From assembly GCA_932294295.1 (NCBI GenBank), contig OW028574.1:55071297-55135296 (forward strand): a stretch of DNA of 64,000 nt. Direction: 5' to 3'. Positions within the stretch are counted from its first letter, which is position 1; every line of letters starts with the position of its first letter. The stretch comes from Alitta virens. Its lineage: Eukaryota; Annelida; Polychaeta; Phyllodocida; Nereididae. The notes beneath the pieces are model-generated. The model was given only the letters and a program-made list of their open reading frames with translations. It did no database searches and had not been told where the DNA came from. Below, in pieces: positions 12,887-25,403 of this stretch. The position numbers and the translations under genes are program-made.

Positions 12887-14120
12887 CCAAGTGGGCTGTG
12901 GACAGTCATTGGGGAAAGGCCCCAAATCCTGACGGGTAGATGCCCTAAGACCCCAGTCACCAGACCCTAATCTTCCTGGCAGTGAGTCAAACTCATTTAC
13001 TCCCCCCCCCCCTCCCCCCTAGACTGACGTTGTCCTCATTATACAGAACGCTTCAGATATGCTAATGAGGGATGTCACGTGCCATTAATAGCGTCTCACA
13101 GCCTTATGAGAGAGCTCACCCAAAATAATCTTTCTTATATATGAACTATGTTCCTTCAGTTATGCCATGAAAATATCTATCTTTCTATTGTAAATAAATG
13201 AGTTTGAGTCTGAAAAGATTTTTAGGCGAAAGTTCCAGAATATAGAACACCTTGTATCAAAAACGTCAGTGACCTCAAACGTGGTCTTAATTTTGAGGTC
13301 CCACTAACTCTACATCTTAATGGTCTAATATAACGGCGTAACTAGTACAAAAAACACTAGTAATTATTCAAAAATGACAATATTTTAAATCATTACATCT
13401 GCAGCTGCTGGAGTTCAACGACACTTATGTCTATAAGGAACTAAAATCATTTTAACAGTTTTGAAACAATTTGAATATTTTTTTAACGACCAGAGGCAGA
13501 TTTATTTTTCATCTTACACTGTGCTCAAATGCAGTAATTTATAATCACACCTTTTACTGAACTGTTTACTTGCCATCTCATCTGTAACCATTTATGAATG
13601 TCATAATGAATAAAAGTAAGTATATACAGAGTACGACACTTATTTTACCAACAGATATACCTATTCCTTAGGAGTGCCATATATCTAAAATGTCCTACAT
13701 GTACACTGCAGAGTCATTTCAAAGATTATCTGATAACAGTCTACCAAAACTGCTTTCTTGATTCCGCCATCAAGATTCCTATCTGCACCAAATTATGTTG
13801 CTGATATCCAGACAACAATGTTCATAATAACAGTAGAGGACAGAGGCCCGTTATTTCCTTAATGGAGGAATTTTAGAAGAATTCTATAACGACATTCCTC
13901 ACTTGCTTTCAAGGACAAAACATCGATTAGCTAGCTCCGTCCTTGCCCCATTTTGCAGCATGATATAGAAAATGACATAACATAATTGAAACCACTCAAT
14001 GACTTACATTCTCACTCAGGAAGAAATAAAATCGTGCTGAACTAGGAGTTTAACAGACTCATCTAACCTAAAATTTTCCCTAATAGTGAATAGAATTTCT
14101 TTCTAACAAGGTTACTGAAC

Positions 14121-14140
14121 AACCCCCCCCCCCCCCCCCA
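14121..14140. repeat. Poly-C tract
   Basis: An uninterrupted run of about 18 C. Similar C or G runs occur at 9,350-9,366, 11,754-11,764 and 13,002-13,019. Confidence 0.9.
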
Positions 14141-14432
14141 ACTTCCATTGAAGTTTTCAACAAACAACATGGCCAGACTAAACCAATTACACTATTGAAT
14201 TAATGTCAAACTTGCTTGGAGTATTGGAATTGTTGATAAAATTGCTATTTTACTTCTAACTTGCAATCTTTGAATTAGTAACTCTGTCTTCCTGTAAGTT
14301 TCCTTGGTGACTTAATGCAAGTTAAATTTTTATGCTAACATTATGATTACAAATAATAACAGTAAATTTTCAAAGATCATATGACGACAGCAATTCTTTC
14401 TATGTCTCTACACACTTAGGAAATGATTATCT

Positions 14433-14620
14433 GTTTCAAACAAATATTTGTTTCACAGGTGTCCATCCAATATTTTGCTTAAAATCAGCCAACATATTGT
14501 TTGTCCTTGGACAATGATTGTATATATCCAACAATGATGTTGATTAGCTAAGGACAAACAATATCTTGGCTGATTTTAAAATTGTGAATGGACACAGTGA
14601 AAAAAAACAATCGTTTCTAA
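14433..14620. mobile_element. MITE-like hairpin (family H2), most intact copy
   Basis: Arms GTGTCCATCCAATATTTTGC plus AAAATCAGCCAACATATTGT (from 14,459) and their near-perfect complements (14,550-14,595) form a hairpin with a loop of about 40 bases. Weaker complementarity (TTTGTTTCAC against GTGAAAAAAAACA) extends outwards on both sides. ATATTGTTTGTCCTT is a family signature that recurs near 31.8 and 37.8 kb. Confidence 0.68.
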
Positions 14621-15704
14621 GATTGTACCGGAGACCTTTGTTGAGTGAATGCAAGTTAAATACTTTTAAGAACAACCTTCAACTTCCAAGATCATATCTG
14701 AAGATAATAATTTTGTCCACCTGATGCTTGCCTTGTTTCTACCAAATCTTTGTGGTGAATGAATACAAGTTAGACACTCCTAGCTACTCTTAATTACCCA
14801 GATACTCAGATGATGAAGAAACAACTTGTCTCTATGCGAAAAGCCTTGGATGAGTGAATGAATGCACTCCATGATAATTTTGATGCAGAGGGAGAGACTG
14901 GGTGCTTGGGATGCATATGGATTATTAAGGACAAGGGGATGCAAATGAGCAACGTGAGTATTTTGTAAAAGGCTCCCACACAACTGGGTTAATGGATCCA
15001 CACATTGTCTTGTACTTGCACACCCTTGGCTTTCATTTCATTTAGATTTTCATTTGGATTTGTGTGTACTTTCGCTTCTTTGTTTAACGCCATCATTTGT
15101 TTGATGAAGTTGAAAGTTTATCTGCCACAAACACAAGAAGTCGTGAGTGAGCATTGTGCTATTCCAACCTCGTCACAGATTTACTTCTAGCTGTTGGTGC
15201 CAATATGTATTATGTATGGCATGTTTGACTTAACTTGGACTCCACTTGCAAGTACAACATGTACTAATAGGCAATTCTTGCATGAAAGAACTTCATTGAT
15301 TGCTCTAATATAACTTTGAAGTCAGCTCCAACAGCTCCTATAATGCATTCTTGATTTTGTATACCCCTTTAGAGCCTGTACAGTGGTCCTTTAAAGTTAA
15401 CATACCCCTGTGTTATTATTGACCTATTTTCGCCCAACATGACACCAGTTAGGGGCTGTTATTATACGTGGCGACCAAAGAAATACTTATAAATTAAAGA
15501 CAGGTACAGGCAAATAATAGAAATGAAAGCTAGATAAGGTCAATCTTATCATATAAATTTTGTAAATATAATCTAAGATATTGAAGTTACATTGGCTATT
15601 CTCAATTAGGATCTGACATTGTCTGATATGGCTCCTTGGGTTACCCCTGTGTATATATGTATGACAACCTCCATCACACTGGAATCCATTAAGCAGCGAC
15701 TTAC
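14621..15704. other. Intronic or flanking DNA downstream of the cadherin exon
   Basis: This follows the cadherin donor on the minus strand, so at least the right-hand part should be intron. No further cadherin sequence was recognised. Confidence 0.5.
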
Positions 15705-16331
15705 CTGCAATGTCGCGTAAAATGATGGTCACTGTAGTGGTCATCTGTAAAGGTGGCGACCCAGTATCCATGGCAACGACCTGTAAATGGAGCAGCGGCT
15801 TAGCTTTCCATAAAGAGGATGCGACTCGGATCCATCCTGTGTCATTCTCTATGGAGAACAGGCTAGCCAGGTCACTAGTGACTAGTCTGTAGGAAACTTG
15901 TGAGTTGTAATCCTCTCTGTCAGCATCCCGGGCTTGCAATTGTAAAATCCTCCGCCCGACCTCAGCCGACCGAAAGACCTCAGCATTGTAGAAATCCTGC
16001 GGAAACTGGGGGGCATACCGGTTCTTTCGCGTCACCGTGATCGTGACGTTCCAGATTTCGATGACGTAATTAGAAGGGGCACGTGACCGGACCTCCAGGT
16101 TGACGTAATAGTTGGCGTGGACATTGCGACGTATCGGGTAATCGACCACCAGATTGTTGTCCTCCAGTTTGAAGTAACGGTGATCATTTCCACGCAGGCT
16201 CAGCCGGATGTCGGAGATGGACATGCCCTCTGCCAACTCCTGGGGTCGCAAGGAAGCCACCATGGCCCCCATGGGAGCATTCTCGTAAATTCGCAGGGCC
16301 AGGTTGTGCTCCTTGTTTTCATTGCGACCTC
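15705..16331 (-). CDS. Internal exon of a cadherin-superfamily gene (about two cadherin repeats)
   Basis: The 209-codon open segment encodes extracellular cadherin repeats, which fold as calcium-binding beta sandwiches used in cell adhesion. Seen: repeat one starts near LRIYENAPMGAMV and includes HRYFKLEDNNLVV; repeat two begins at APQFPQDFYNAEVFRSAEVG and contains LQARDADREDYNSQVSYRL, FSIENDTGWIRVAS and LQVVAMDTGSPPLQMTTTVTIILRDIAG, all classical cadherin signatures. A potential N-glycosylation site (NVT) lies in the inter-repeat region. On the minus strand the exon is preceded by a TTGCAG acceptor and followed by GTAAGT. Both junctions fall after the first base of a codon, so this is a symmetrical 1-1 exon of 627 nt. 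The linker between repeats reads VTRKNRYAPQF rather than the usual DxNDNAP, so some calcium ligands look lost. No transmembrane or cytoplasmic part is visible, so the subfamily cannot be named. The open frame continues into both introns but the splice sites set the true ends. Confidence 0.88.
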
Positions 16332-17370
16332 CTGCAAAGACAGAAAGCAGCGCATCACTAAATAATGCATGGCCAGTCATTTGTTGACAAATCAAAGGAA
16401 ATAGTTTATGTAAACGTTTATATTTATGGTTGGGGGTTTTATGCCTTGCAAACAAAAGGATGAAACAGCTCGTGTATCTAAATGTATTCTATATTACACC
16501 ACATTTACCTGTGTACATTTAATACACTGACAAACAGATATTGATAGAGTGCACATGGTGGAAACTATCACCAGCTCATATTGAACAAAGGCCAGGTCTG
16601 CGCAGTACAGATTGAATAGCTTCTTAGTTTGCACAAACAATGTTTAGTCTAACACAAAAGAATAGGGATGACTACAAAGGCAGTCGGGACAGAGAACTGG
16701 GAACTAGACTAACATGCTGAGACAGACGCTGTAGAGGGAGGCAGGAAACCCTAGCCTAGCCTCATAATTCAATCTAGCCAAAACTCTGAGTAGCAAATCA
16801 GCAAGCAGCAGTGTGCAGATGTACGGATGCAAAGCCATGGAAGCCCTGCTGCCTCAGCAACACTTGCCCATCAGCCCTTGCATACCGATGTTGAAGATTA
16901 CTGCAATGGTGTATCTCGGGGGTCAACACTTTTACCCATTAATCTTGCAAGGGAGGAAGGCTGAACTTGAAGTATATTCCATCTCTGTGCAAACAAGAAA
17001 TAATGGATGTGCTAACCTTCCTGGAGAGACGGCCCCCAGCTTACAAATATGCTTTGCTGTAACTTCATTAGCAGACACTGCATACACCGATTGTTATTGT
17101 CTATTCTCTGGGCCATTCCCCACGCAATCTCTGCTTTTTACTAATATCCGCATCTCCGTTGTGTATTTCATTTGGTTTCTGGCATTTCCTTTATGCAGCC
17201 TACCTGTCTCTCCAGGTCCACGCATCTTGCCTATCTTTTTTCACCAGCGTCTTTCATACATGCATGTGATCAAACTTCGTATAGACTACTAACATATTAA
17301 TAATTATTCACCACTTTAGATTTTTTAGTTGCTCAGACTCAATATCAATGTATTCATCCATGCTTGTATT

Positions 17371-17424
17371 TATCTATCCATCTATCCATCTATCCATCCA
17401 TCCATCCATCCATCTATCTATCTT

Positions 17425-17476
<52 letters not shown>

Positions 17477-17510
17477 CCTATCTATCTATCTACCTATCTA
17501 TCTATCTATC
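17371..17510. repeat. (TATC)n microsatellite
   Basis: A long tract of TATC/CATC tetramers with a few substitutions. The overlapping open frames rich in YLSI are products of the repeat. Confidence 0.97.
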
Positions 17511-18364
17511 CTGTTGTAATGTCTGGTCATCTATTGGGTTGTCTGTTTGGCTGTCTGTGTTTCTTGTCTCTGTTTATCTTTCACTGACACCAGTCGGCTA
17601 CTGAAATTCCATACGAGGACCTAAATCTTGAATGATGATCTGGGCTTCCTGTAGCCACCCACATGTGACACATGTGACCATGTAATATTAAAAGGCAGCT
17701 CATGTTCCCAAGGATTGATTCCTTCTAAGCCCAAGACTGGCCTCCCCTGAGGTGCTGCCTTCATTACAGCTCGTGATTGAAGTGGCATCCATTACTCGTG
17801 GCTACCTGCTGACCACAAACATGGCCACCCGCGGGATCACAGCATGGCATTGGGACCTCATTGGCACTGTTTTTAATCTTCGCTATTTTAAACATAATGC
17901 CTCAGGGGTGAAGTCAGAAAATTGGGTTAGCCAGAGCTTGAATGGGCAAAGCTACGTAAAAGGAAAACTGCCTGTTAGACATCTACACATCGTCAACTAA
18001 GCGATTGTAAACTCGAGTTTAAATACAGCATATTGTAGGTCATTACATTTGACAATAGGGCATGATGCCATAGCCTTTACTGAACTTTGTATCCTCACAT
18101 GAGAAACTGTTGTTCAGTGACCGTCTGTAGTATATAATGCAACTCAGATGCTTGAAATCCAACATACAAGGGGTGCTCAGTTACTGGTAGCCTTGACCTA
18201 GAAGCAGTAATTCTGATCAGAAACTGAGCTCTTTGATCCTGATTCTATTTGTAATATGCCCAGATCTATAGGTTCTTGATGGCCGGATCTTGATGCTGTC
18301 TGTAATAAGCCCAGATTTCTTATAAGTCCATGGTGGCTTGAACTTAGGCCTTTAATTTAAGGAA

Positions 18365-18404
18365 CAGGATGAGGCAAGTGATGAGGCAAGTGATGGGCAA
18401 GTGA
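18365..18404. repeat. 12-bp tandem repeat (about three copies)
   Basis: AGTGATGAGGCA-type units repeat with one shortened copy. Confidence 0.8.
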
Positions 18405-19931
18405 TAGGGCATGGCATTTGGTAGACATTGTTGTTGAGTTGTGATCCGTGTGCAAGGACATGAGTTGCACTTGATCATGATAGGCGTGGGCCCTGGGGGA
18501 CAGTGGGGTGTACGGGGCAGACCATTCCTCTAATTGCAAGCTGATTGGAAACAGGACACGTCAAGGCTGGATAACAAAACCATTTTCCAATCTTGTATTC
18601 TGGCACTTCTCCTTAATGCCCGTGCAATGTAGCGCACACATTTTAGTTGCTGTAAAATCAGTGCTACAGGGCCGCCAGCTAGGTTGCGGATTATAGTGAC
18701 GTCCATGGGCAAATCCAAAACATTCCAAATGGAAAAGATGATAGATATGTGACTCATTCACCACCTCTTTGTTGTCAGAATGTTTTCGATCCGTCCCTCG
18801 ATGTAACTATCATGTCCCTTTAAGCGTGCATGACATTCAAACTATGTATATTGCTATATAAAACTTTTGATCAATTTTTACAAAGAGGTCAAAAAAGACA
18901 CTCAACAGATTGTATCCTTTATTGTTCAATTTGTTAAAAGTGTCATTTTGGTCACTCTTCTTTTTCGGTTCAGTCAAATATCCTATTTAATTTTTGTTTG
19001 TTGTTTTTTGTAGTTTTTTCCTGTTGGTATGAACAGATAATAGGATAATAGTGTTGATGTAAATTACTTGCTATAATATTTTAGTGGCTTATAAATACTT
19101 GTTGGCTTTGGGTGTGTAATATAGATTTGTAAATAGTGTTCTGTCACTTTAATAAATAGTTTTCTATTTACTACTAACAAATAAAAACATGTGGAAATTT
19201 ATCCTAATAATATAACTAATACAATGCATTCTCCAGCTGTTTATGCTTCTCAGTTTGGCCAGCCTTTCTTTTCAAATACTTGCCTTTTATAGCCACGTTC
19301 ACATGACTCTATTAATACGTTTAACATGCATTTGTTTGCCACATTCACACTTTTTGTGTCACATTCACATAATTTCAAATTCACCCAGGAGTAGCCCTGT
19401 AATGATTAATGTTGCAATAATACTCAAGACGTGTGTGGGAATATTCAATTCCGACAAATCGCATGATGACATTTTGTTCCTTGCAAAATTTTAGTTGATC
19501 TGGCAAATAATGAAATTAAACCAATAACCAGGAGATGTGAAAATTGCATGCATTTCGCTAATTACAAATTCCACCCAAGGCTTCCTATATACAACGCCAT
19601 TAAAGTAATGGATGCCCAATCCCGATTTGAAATTAATATTGGGATGCTGGGGTTATCAACGCAATGCGCGTTTGCAAACTTGTTCAATTTGTTGAAAGGA
19701 TACACCTTTTCTTTATCCTCGATGAAAGTTTTCAAAATTTAAAAACAACAAAATGAGAACAGATTTCAACTAAGTTTATCCTGTTCAAGTTGATATCCAC
19801 ATCTAAACCTTTCTCTCTCTCTTTCTCTCTCTTCCTTGCCGTTGTAGCCAAGCATACGGCTTAGCAACAAGGTTGCCGGATTAGCGAGGTTGTATTTAAT
19901 ACAGTTTGATTGCATTCATGCAGTTTGGTCT

Positions 19932-19975
19932 GGAATTTTACAATGTGATTTTACAATGTGATTTTACAATGTTAT
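19932..19975. repeat. 14-bp tandem repeat, three copies
   Basis: ATTTTACAATGTG repeats three times, the last ending in GTTATT. Confidence 0.85.
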
Positions 19976-20587
19976 TAACAAGTGTACAGCATCTACTCAT
20001 AAAGAAAGTTCAACTTCACTTATCCAGAACTTGAAACAGCTACTTTACCAGAATTCGACTCAACCTAAATCCAATATTAGCACTTTAAATAAATACTTTA
20101 TCATAAATGCAACTAATGTTAGAACGTACATGTATACACAATGCTCTGCAGTTAAATAAAAGTGATGATGGGTCCAGTGGATTGTTTGGGCTCAGTCAAA
20201 CTAGCAAAAGACATAATAAGAGAAATTTGTTTTACTTTAAACAGTATAGTGTATCGGTTTTTATTTAGGAACGTCTTATTATATGAAGATCATTTTTATT
20301 TTTACAAAAGTCACATTATCTGTAGATATTGTTTATTCCTGTGTATATGTACAGTGAGGATTCTCAAGGTTACACAAATGATAACTTCCTTGTTTTCAAA
20401 TCAGTGCTTAGACAAAACAAATGGTCTTGAAAACAATATTTTTTTGTGGAGTTTTGCAGATGTATTTTCCTGTGGGTAATATTGCGAGCATTATCTGCAT
20501 TGCGATCGCTGGCAATAACAAAGAACCTTGGCTTTCAGGAATTAGCCTGATTTCTTGTCTGTGCCTTTTTTTCTCTTTTTCATCTAG

Positions 20588-20778
20588 GAGTGTACACTGA
20601 GAAGAAGAAGAAGAAGATTAAAAGATCGGGTCGGTGTCTTGGGAGGCCACCCATTGCACCTCCAAGACATATCACTCCGGGTGACGGTGGCCAGGAGCCA
20701 GTCAGCCCTAGACTTAAGTCTGTCCCATCAATAATGCCAATCTGCTGGCTGGCATTTCCAAGCATTTACAAAGGCTGA
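20588..20778 (+). CDS. Candidate 3'-terminal coding exon, basic/proline-rich tail
   Basis: This is a possible last exon of an unidentified gene. Seen: a long pyrimidine tract followed by CATCTAG forms a strong splice acceptor, with a CTGAT branch-point-like sequence some 35 nt upstream. The exon would enter after the first base of a codon (phase 1). It encodes about 62 residues: a lysine-rich run (EKKKKKIKR) resembling a nuclear localisation signal, then SGRCLGRPPIAPPRHITPG with one GRP core that faintly recalls an AT-hook, then a proline/serine-rich end and TGA. AATAAA occurs about 100 nt after the stop. No family is recognised with confidence. The sequence could instead be a chance acceptor in front of a short open frame; no upstream exon was found in the window. 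Confidence 0.35.
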
Positions 20779-20876
20779 CAGTCCAGCGTCTCGTCTCCTT
20801 TGGTCAGTCTATCTGCCACCAACACCGCACCAGCCCCAAAGGTAGACCAGAGACCATGGACCATGGACCAAGCATC

Positions 20877-20882
20877 AATAAA
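20877..20882 (+). terminator. Polyadenylation signal AATAAA for the candidate terminal exon
   Basis: AATAAA lies about 100 bases after the TGA that closes the candidate exon at 20,588-20,778. A hexamer like this occurs often by chance in AT-rich DNA. Confidence 0.25.
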
Positions 20883-21230
20883 GAGCAAGAAGAGAAAAAA
20901 CGTTGAATCCCCCAAAAAGATGAATCGTATCAAGATACATCCATTTTGACACCAGGACAACAGCTGCCCAAGCAGTTGCAGGCGAAATCTATAAGCCAGA
21001 CAAACACACGCATGGCTCAGCAAGGTTAGAACAATGCTCACAGCAGTCAGTAAAAAAATAATAAACCTTTTGTCTTGCTTATATTCTGGCAGCTCCAGTA
21101 AAAATTCCTAATCACTCCTTTATATAAACAAAAAACAAAACATTTTAGGTCAAAAGTTAACCAATTAGTAACCAACATTGTCGAAGGAAATGCAACTGAT
21201 TTAAAAAAATAATAAATAAATAGGTCCCGA

Positions 21231-21507
21231 AGCAGCTTGGTGGCCCAGTGTTTAAGGCATCAGTCAGTTAACATATGGACCAACTCCACTGAAGGTCATG
21301 GGTTTAATTTCAGCTGGATGTGCTAAATTGGTGAAATTATACCGATTTATACCGATTTCTTGTCTATGCCTTTATTCATATGCTTTTGCTTACCCTTATG
21401 GAATAAATGTGAAACATCTTACCTTCCACGCTTTATCATTTCATCATTACGTTCTACCTTTGGGAGATGGTCAGATAGCTCACTAAGCTTCAGAGCAGTA
21501 CATGATT
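21231..21507 (+). mobile_element. SINE-B copy with tRNA-like head
   Basis: The head contains TGGCCCAGTGTTTAAGGC (A-box-like) and GGGTTTAATTTC (decayed B box). The body has CATTTCATCATTACGTTC followed by GATGGTCAGATAGCTCACTAAGCTTC, matching the other SINE-B copies near 25.4 and 39.9 kb. No target-site duplication was seen, consistent with age. Confidence 0.6.
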
Positions 21508-24500
21508 GCGAGAATACGAGAAAAACAAAGCTATTCATTGCAATTTTAAAAAGACTTTGACAATTTCTTTCAACTCTTATTTCACCCAGCGCACTCGCAT
21601 AAAACTATATGCAAGAGACCCACCAGAAGTCACAGATGTCTGTAAACCTGGAACCTAATCACTCCCAAATTCACTGCAAGTTCGGCAATAAAGGAACTGC
21701 GGTTAATATCAAGGACTCGAGACATTTCTTGTGCTCTGCAGCCTATATTGGATTCGGCGCACAAACATCTGAGACAAGAATTGACTTCTGTACACAACAG
21801 AGAGGAGGACGTGTAAGATTTGTGATGCGAGGTGCAAATCTGATTTTCTGCCTAACGCGTAACAGGAGCCTTTGGGATATACATAAAAGATGCACAAAGC
21901 TAAGAAGGTAGTTGGACTCTGCCAACAGGCAGTGCAAGTATACACTGCATCTAGCAGTACTATTCATGGTAGACCCGCAATTTTTCAGATGTTACTGGTT
22001 TACGAAAGGAAAAACACAAAGGCACCCAAAAAAACAGGAGTTCATGGTTAATGATTGTCATTTCTGCAAGGTATATTTGTAAAAGCACTAGCATACAAAT
22101 ACTTCACTGCCTATAGGGAACGAGTTTAGCAAATATATATGCAAAATTTATTCAAGATTACCATTGCTGGTATGTTAGAGTAGCTATAACTGTTATAGAC
22201 CAAAACCAACTTGTTAATAGATAAATTGACTAACATATAAGTCAAAAACAACTTAGGTTAGTCATTCAAGACCCATCAAATATCTCAGGTTTTAAGTCAT
22301 CGAATTTTCGGTGTTAAGAGTTAAAGGTCAGTGATATATTGTTCCATTAATTGAATTACATGGAGGAATACCTTAAAACCCGAATGTTTCTGTGAGCTTC
22401 AAAGGAATTGATGATGATGAAAAGTTTGCACCAAAAGAATTCATGAAGGCTTCTTTGCTTGCCACTACAATCAACGCCTACGACAAGACATTGTGAAAGA
22501 ACACGATGCCCAGAAGATGAGAAGAGACATGGAGCAACTTCTGAAGTCTATGGAACACTCTCGGCGGCCCCATCCCATTATTCCCATATCCCTTTATTAT
22601 CTCGATATGCTATTATCATCTCCCTAGCAGGCTAAAAATCTGTGTCAGATGGCAAAGGGCTGCACAGCCTGACAACAAAACGCACTAATCTCTTGAAAGA
22701 AACCAAGACCAAACACCCTCATTTTCAAAAACGACCAGCAGAAGCAATAAGTAAAAGGCGGAGCAGCCGCTAAGAGGTCGGACCGCAGTCCGCAATCTGC
22801 TGTTCCATAATATTGATCCGCTAGCTATGCAGCTTTTTGGCCAGCAGGCCAGCTTGATTTTCATAGGCATATACATGTATGTTGGCAGTGTATCTGATGT
22901 CTTCTGATTTCATCTCCCGTTTAGATGTGCTCACAAATCAAGCAATCATATGCACATGGAAACCAGTACGTCGTCCATCTTACTGTGATTCTATAGAAAA
23001 CAGAACGTCAGAATATTCCGACTCTATGAATAATAGATGTCACATTTATGTAGTGAGATTCTTCCTTTCCTCTCTGTCCATTGCGTATTAATGGAACAGG
23101 TATATTTGACATTCAATCTGGGCGTCCTCTATCGGATGTCTGTGGAGACTCCTGTTGCACGGATGCCATGGTTTGGAAATGTTCCATTAGGCCAGGCTGC
23201 AAGTGGCATTTTCAGGCCACAAGGTCCTCCACTGCCTCATGGCCCTTCACAGGACAAAGAGGTGAATGGCAATTGTAGAGTGAAGTACTTGGGTCTCCAG
23301 TCGCCAATTGCTGTGTGCTACAGAAGTATCTTAAGGAGAGCCGAGGGAGAGGTTTCTTGAATTACCAGCCACAGGCTTTGACTTTGGAAATGCACGTCTC
23401 AGGTGGCCGAGACATAAACAGGAGATGCATATCTCAAAGGGCTCGTTGCTGCCTTCACACAGGGCCTTATATGACACAACTCTGTCGTTTAGAACTTCTT
23501 TTACATCCCCAGGCCTCATTCTCCTGTTCTAAGAAAGCGTGGGCTTCTCTCTGCATTTGAGTCATGCAAACAAAGCACTTGAACAGCATTATGTGTGGTC
23601 TTCCTAACAAACACATACATCACGAGTAATCACCATGCATACTCAATCAAGCAGCAGCCTTTTATTACTTTGAAACATATATGAAAGACATTGGAAGGGC
23701 TTAAACGTGCTTCAATGACATGGAAACAGTGAAATTAATTTCAGTAAAGTCAATGAATGCATTGAATCCAAGTAGCCTCATTACAACAGCTCTAAATCTA
23801 GTGTACACCCAGGTGGTCTAATGACACTAGACAGGGCCCCCGTTAAATCAAATTACTTACTATAGGCCAGAATGCAGACAACATGGTTGTGCATAAAAAG
23901 AGTAGTATAATGCAATCAGTGCACAATCCAGTGAAGGGCTACAAAAAGAAATGGTGTTTACGTGGACCAAGTTGACAGGTCATTATCTACTTTATGTCTG
24001 AAAGTAATTGGATAGGTTATGGCCTGCAAATCCCGACCTAATTCGCTTTGTCGCCATTGTGAATATGGAATGGGCTGTGATGTTTTTATTGGGAGAGGTC
24101 TGCATGACAGGGGAGAGAGATTGGCTCTGGCTGCCTCCCAGCATGCTAAGTTGTCTAGGCTGGTACCCCCATAGTGCTAGTCCCAGCTTGGGTGGCTCTG
24201 GGCCCCATGAATAAGGCCCAAACCCAATCTAGGACCACTGAGCCATGAATGAGCTTCACCCAGCCAGTCTAAACGGCCAAATGATGAATAGCTCGAGGAT
24301 TAAATTGAATTAGAAGTAAAGAGAAACCAAGCAGTATGACCGCCCACATCTCAGTGTTGGGTGACACAATTTAGCACCTCCCTAACTTCCTATTTCACTG
24401 ACTCTGCAATATCCTTACAAAAGACATATACGTAAATCAACTAGTATGAGTTATGCTGTTAAACTGCCCACGGTTCAGGCTGTGTCATTCTCGTGTAAGC

Positions 24501-25403
24501 AGTCCTTCATAAACGTTCTTGGAGCTTCCAAATGTGAGCTTCATTTCTAAAAGGCTGTACATCTAGATGAAGCCCATCACAGAAAACGACTTCTCAGATC
24601 CATTTTCATCGTTAAACTAGTGAGCGAATACAACGTCCTCATTTACACTTTGTTGTCAGGGAGATCTTATTGTCAAAAGCTGTCACAAAATAATGGGAAC
24701 TTAATAATAACTTTATAATAATATTGTAAAGGAAATGTAAGTTAGGACATTTGGTATCGCAGTATTAAGTCTTGTCCTCCATTACTTCTGACACTGTCTT
24801 CATTGAGTCTCAATTTTAGTTTTATTCTTTCCGTGACAGGAAGTGAACTACATTGAACCGGAAGTGATGGACTTGTTACGTAAAATATGACTTAAGTGAC
24901 TCCTGTTGGCTAAGTGATGGATCTTCCAATTATTTAATCGCTTTCTGTTTGTTGATCTCAGTCCAACATCAATCCTGATTAGGAAGAACCATTAGAGTGA
25001 GTTGTGACAAACAGATTAGTTTTTTGTTTTTCAAACTACTTAAGATTTCTTTCGCCCTTTTATTGGGCTTTTTCCTTTGATTGTTTCATACGGATTGGAC
25101 GTGTTGGCAGTGAGCCAGATCTACGACTTTTTGGCTCTAACTTCAATAGCAAAAGGCTCTGGATGAGGATTCTTTGCATTCTATCACACGATTTGTTAGC
25201 ATCTAATGTCAGGCTTCCTTGGAGAACTCTCTTCTCAGAATAATAAACTTTCAACAGAGTCTGTTGCCTACTGAATGCATGCAATACAGGGTACTGACAA
25301 ATAACGTGCATCACTTTAGGATTTTGCCATGCTGATAAACCTGTTAAGTCTTATTTTATAATGAGTAGTAAATTAATAATGGAGGTCAATCGCAATAGAT
25401 GTT
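21508..25403. other. Non-coding DNA with a GC-richer stretch
   Basis: 23,080-23,560 is richer in GC and has open frames up to 107 codons, but they overlap in several frames and show no domain. It could be a conserved non-coding segment. Confidence 0.4.
22390..22565 (+). other. Possible decayed coding remnant
   Basis: Two adjoining frames look protein-like: VSVSFKGIDDDEKFAPKEFM, then in another frame CHYNQRLRQDIVKEHDAQKM followed by RRDMEQLLKSMEHSRRP. The second has a charged, coiled-coil-like composition. No family was recognised and both frames are short, so a relic exon or transposon piece is only possible. Confidence 0.2.

Larger units (their letters stand above)
10769..14432. other. Non-coding DNA with a LINE tail and a GC-richer patch
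   Basis: A poly-G/GA stretch lies at 11,750. The LINE tail is at 12,318. A GC-richer patch with the CTCF-like site lies at 12,760-12,970, and poly-C runs at 13,002 and 14,121. Confidence 0.5.
16332..20587. other. Intronic or flanking DNA upstream of the cadherin exon
   Basis: The right side of the cadherin acceptor should be intron on the minus strand. No upstream cadherin exon was seen. The 159-codon + strand frame at 16,813-17,292 has no domain. Microsatellite and short tandem repeats lie at 17.4, 18.4 and 19.9 kb. Confidence 0.5.

Noticed and set aside
16813..17292. 159-codon + strand frame beside the cadherin exon
   Set aside because: It has no recognisable domain, lies antisense to the expected intron, and shows no convincing splice context.
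17329..17604. Frames with repeated YLSI/IYPS residues
   Set aside because: They are translations of the (TATC)n microsatellite.
23037..23560. Protein-coding gene in the GC-richer segment
   Set aside because: Several overlapping frames are open at once, none shows a domain or splice sites.
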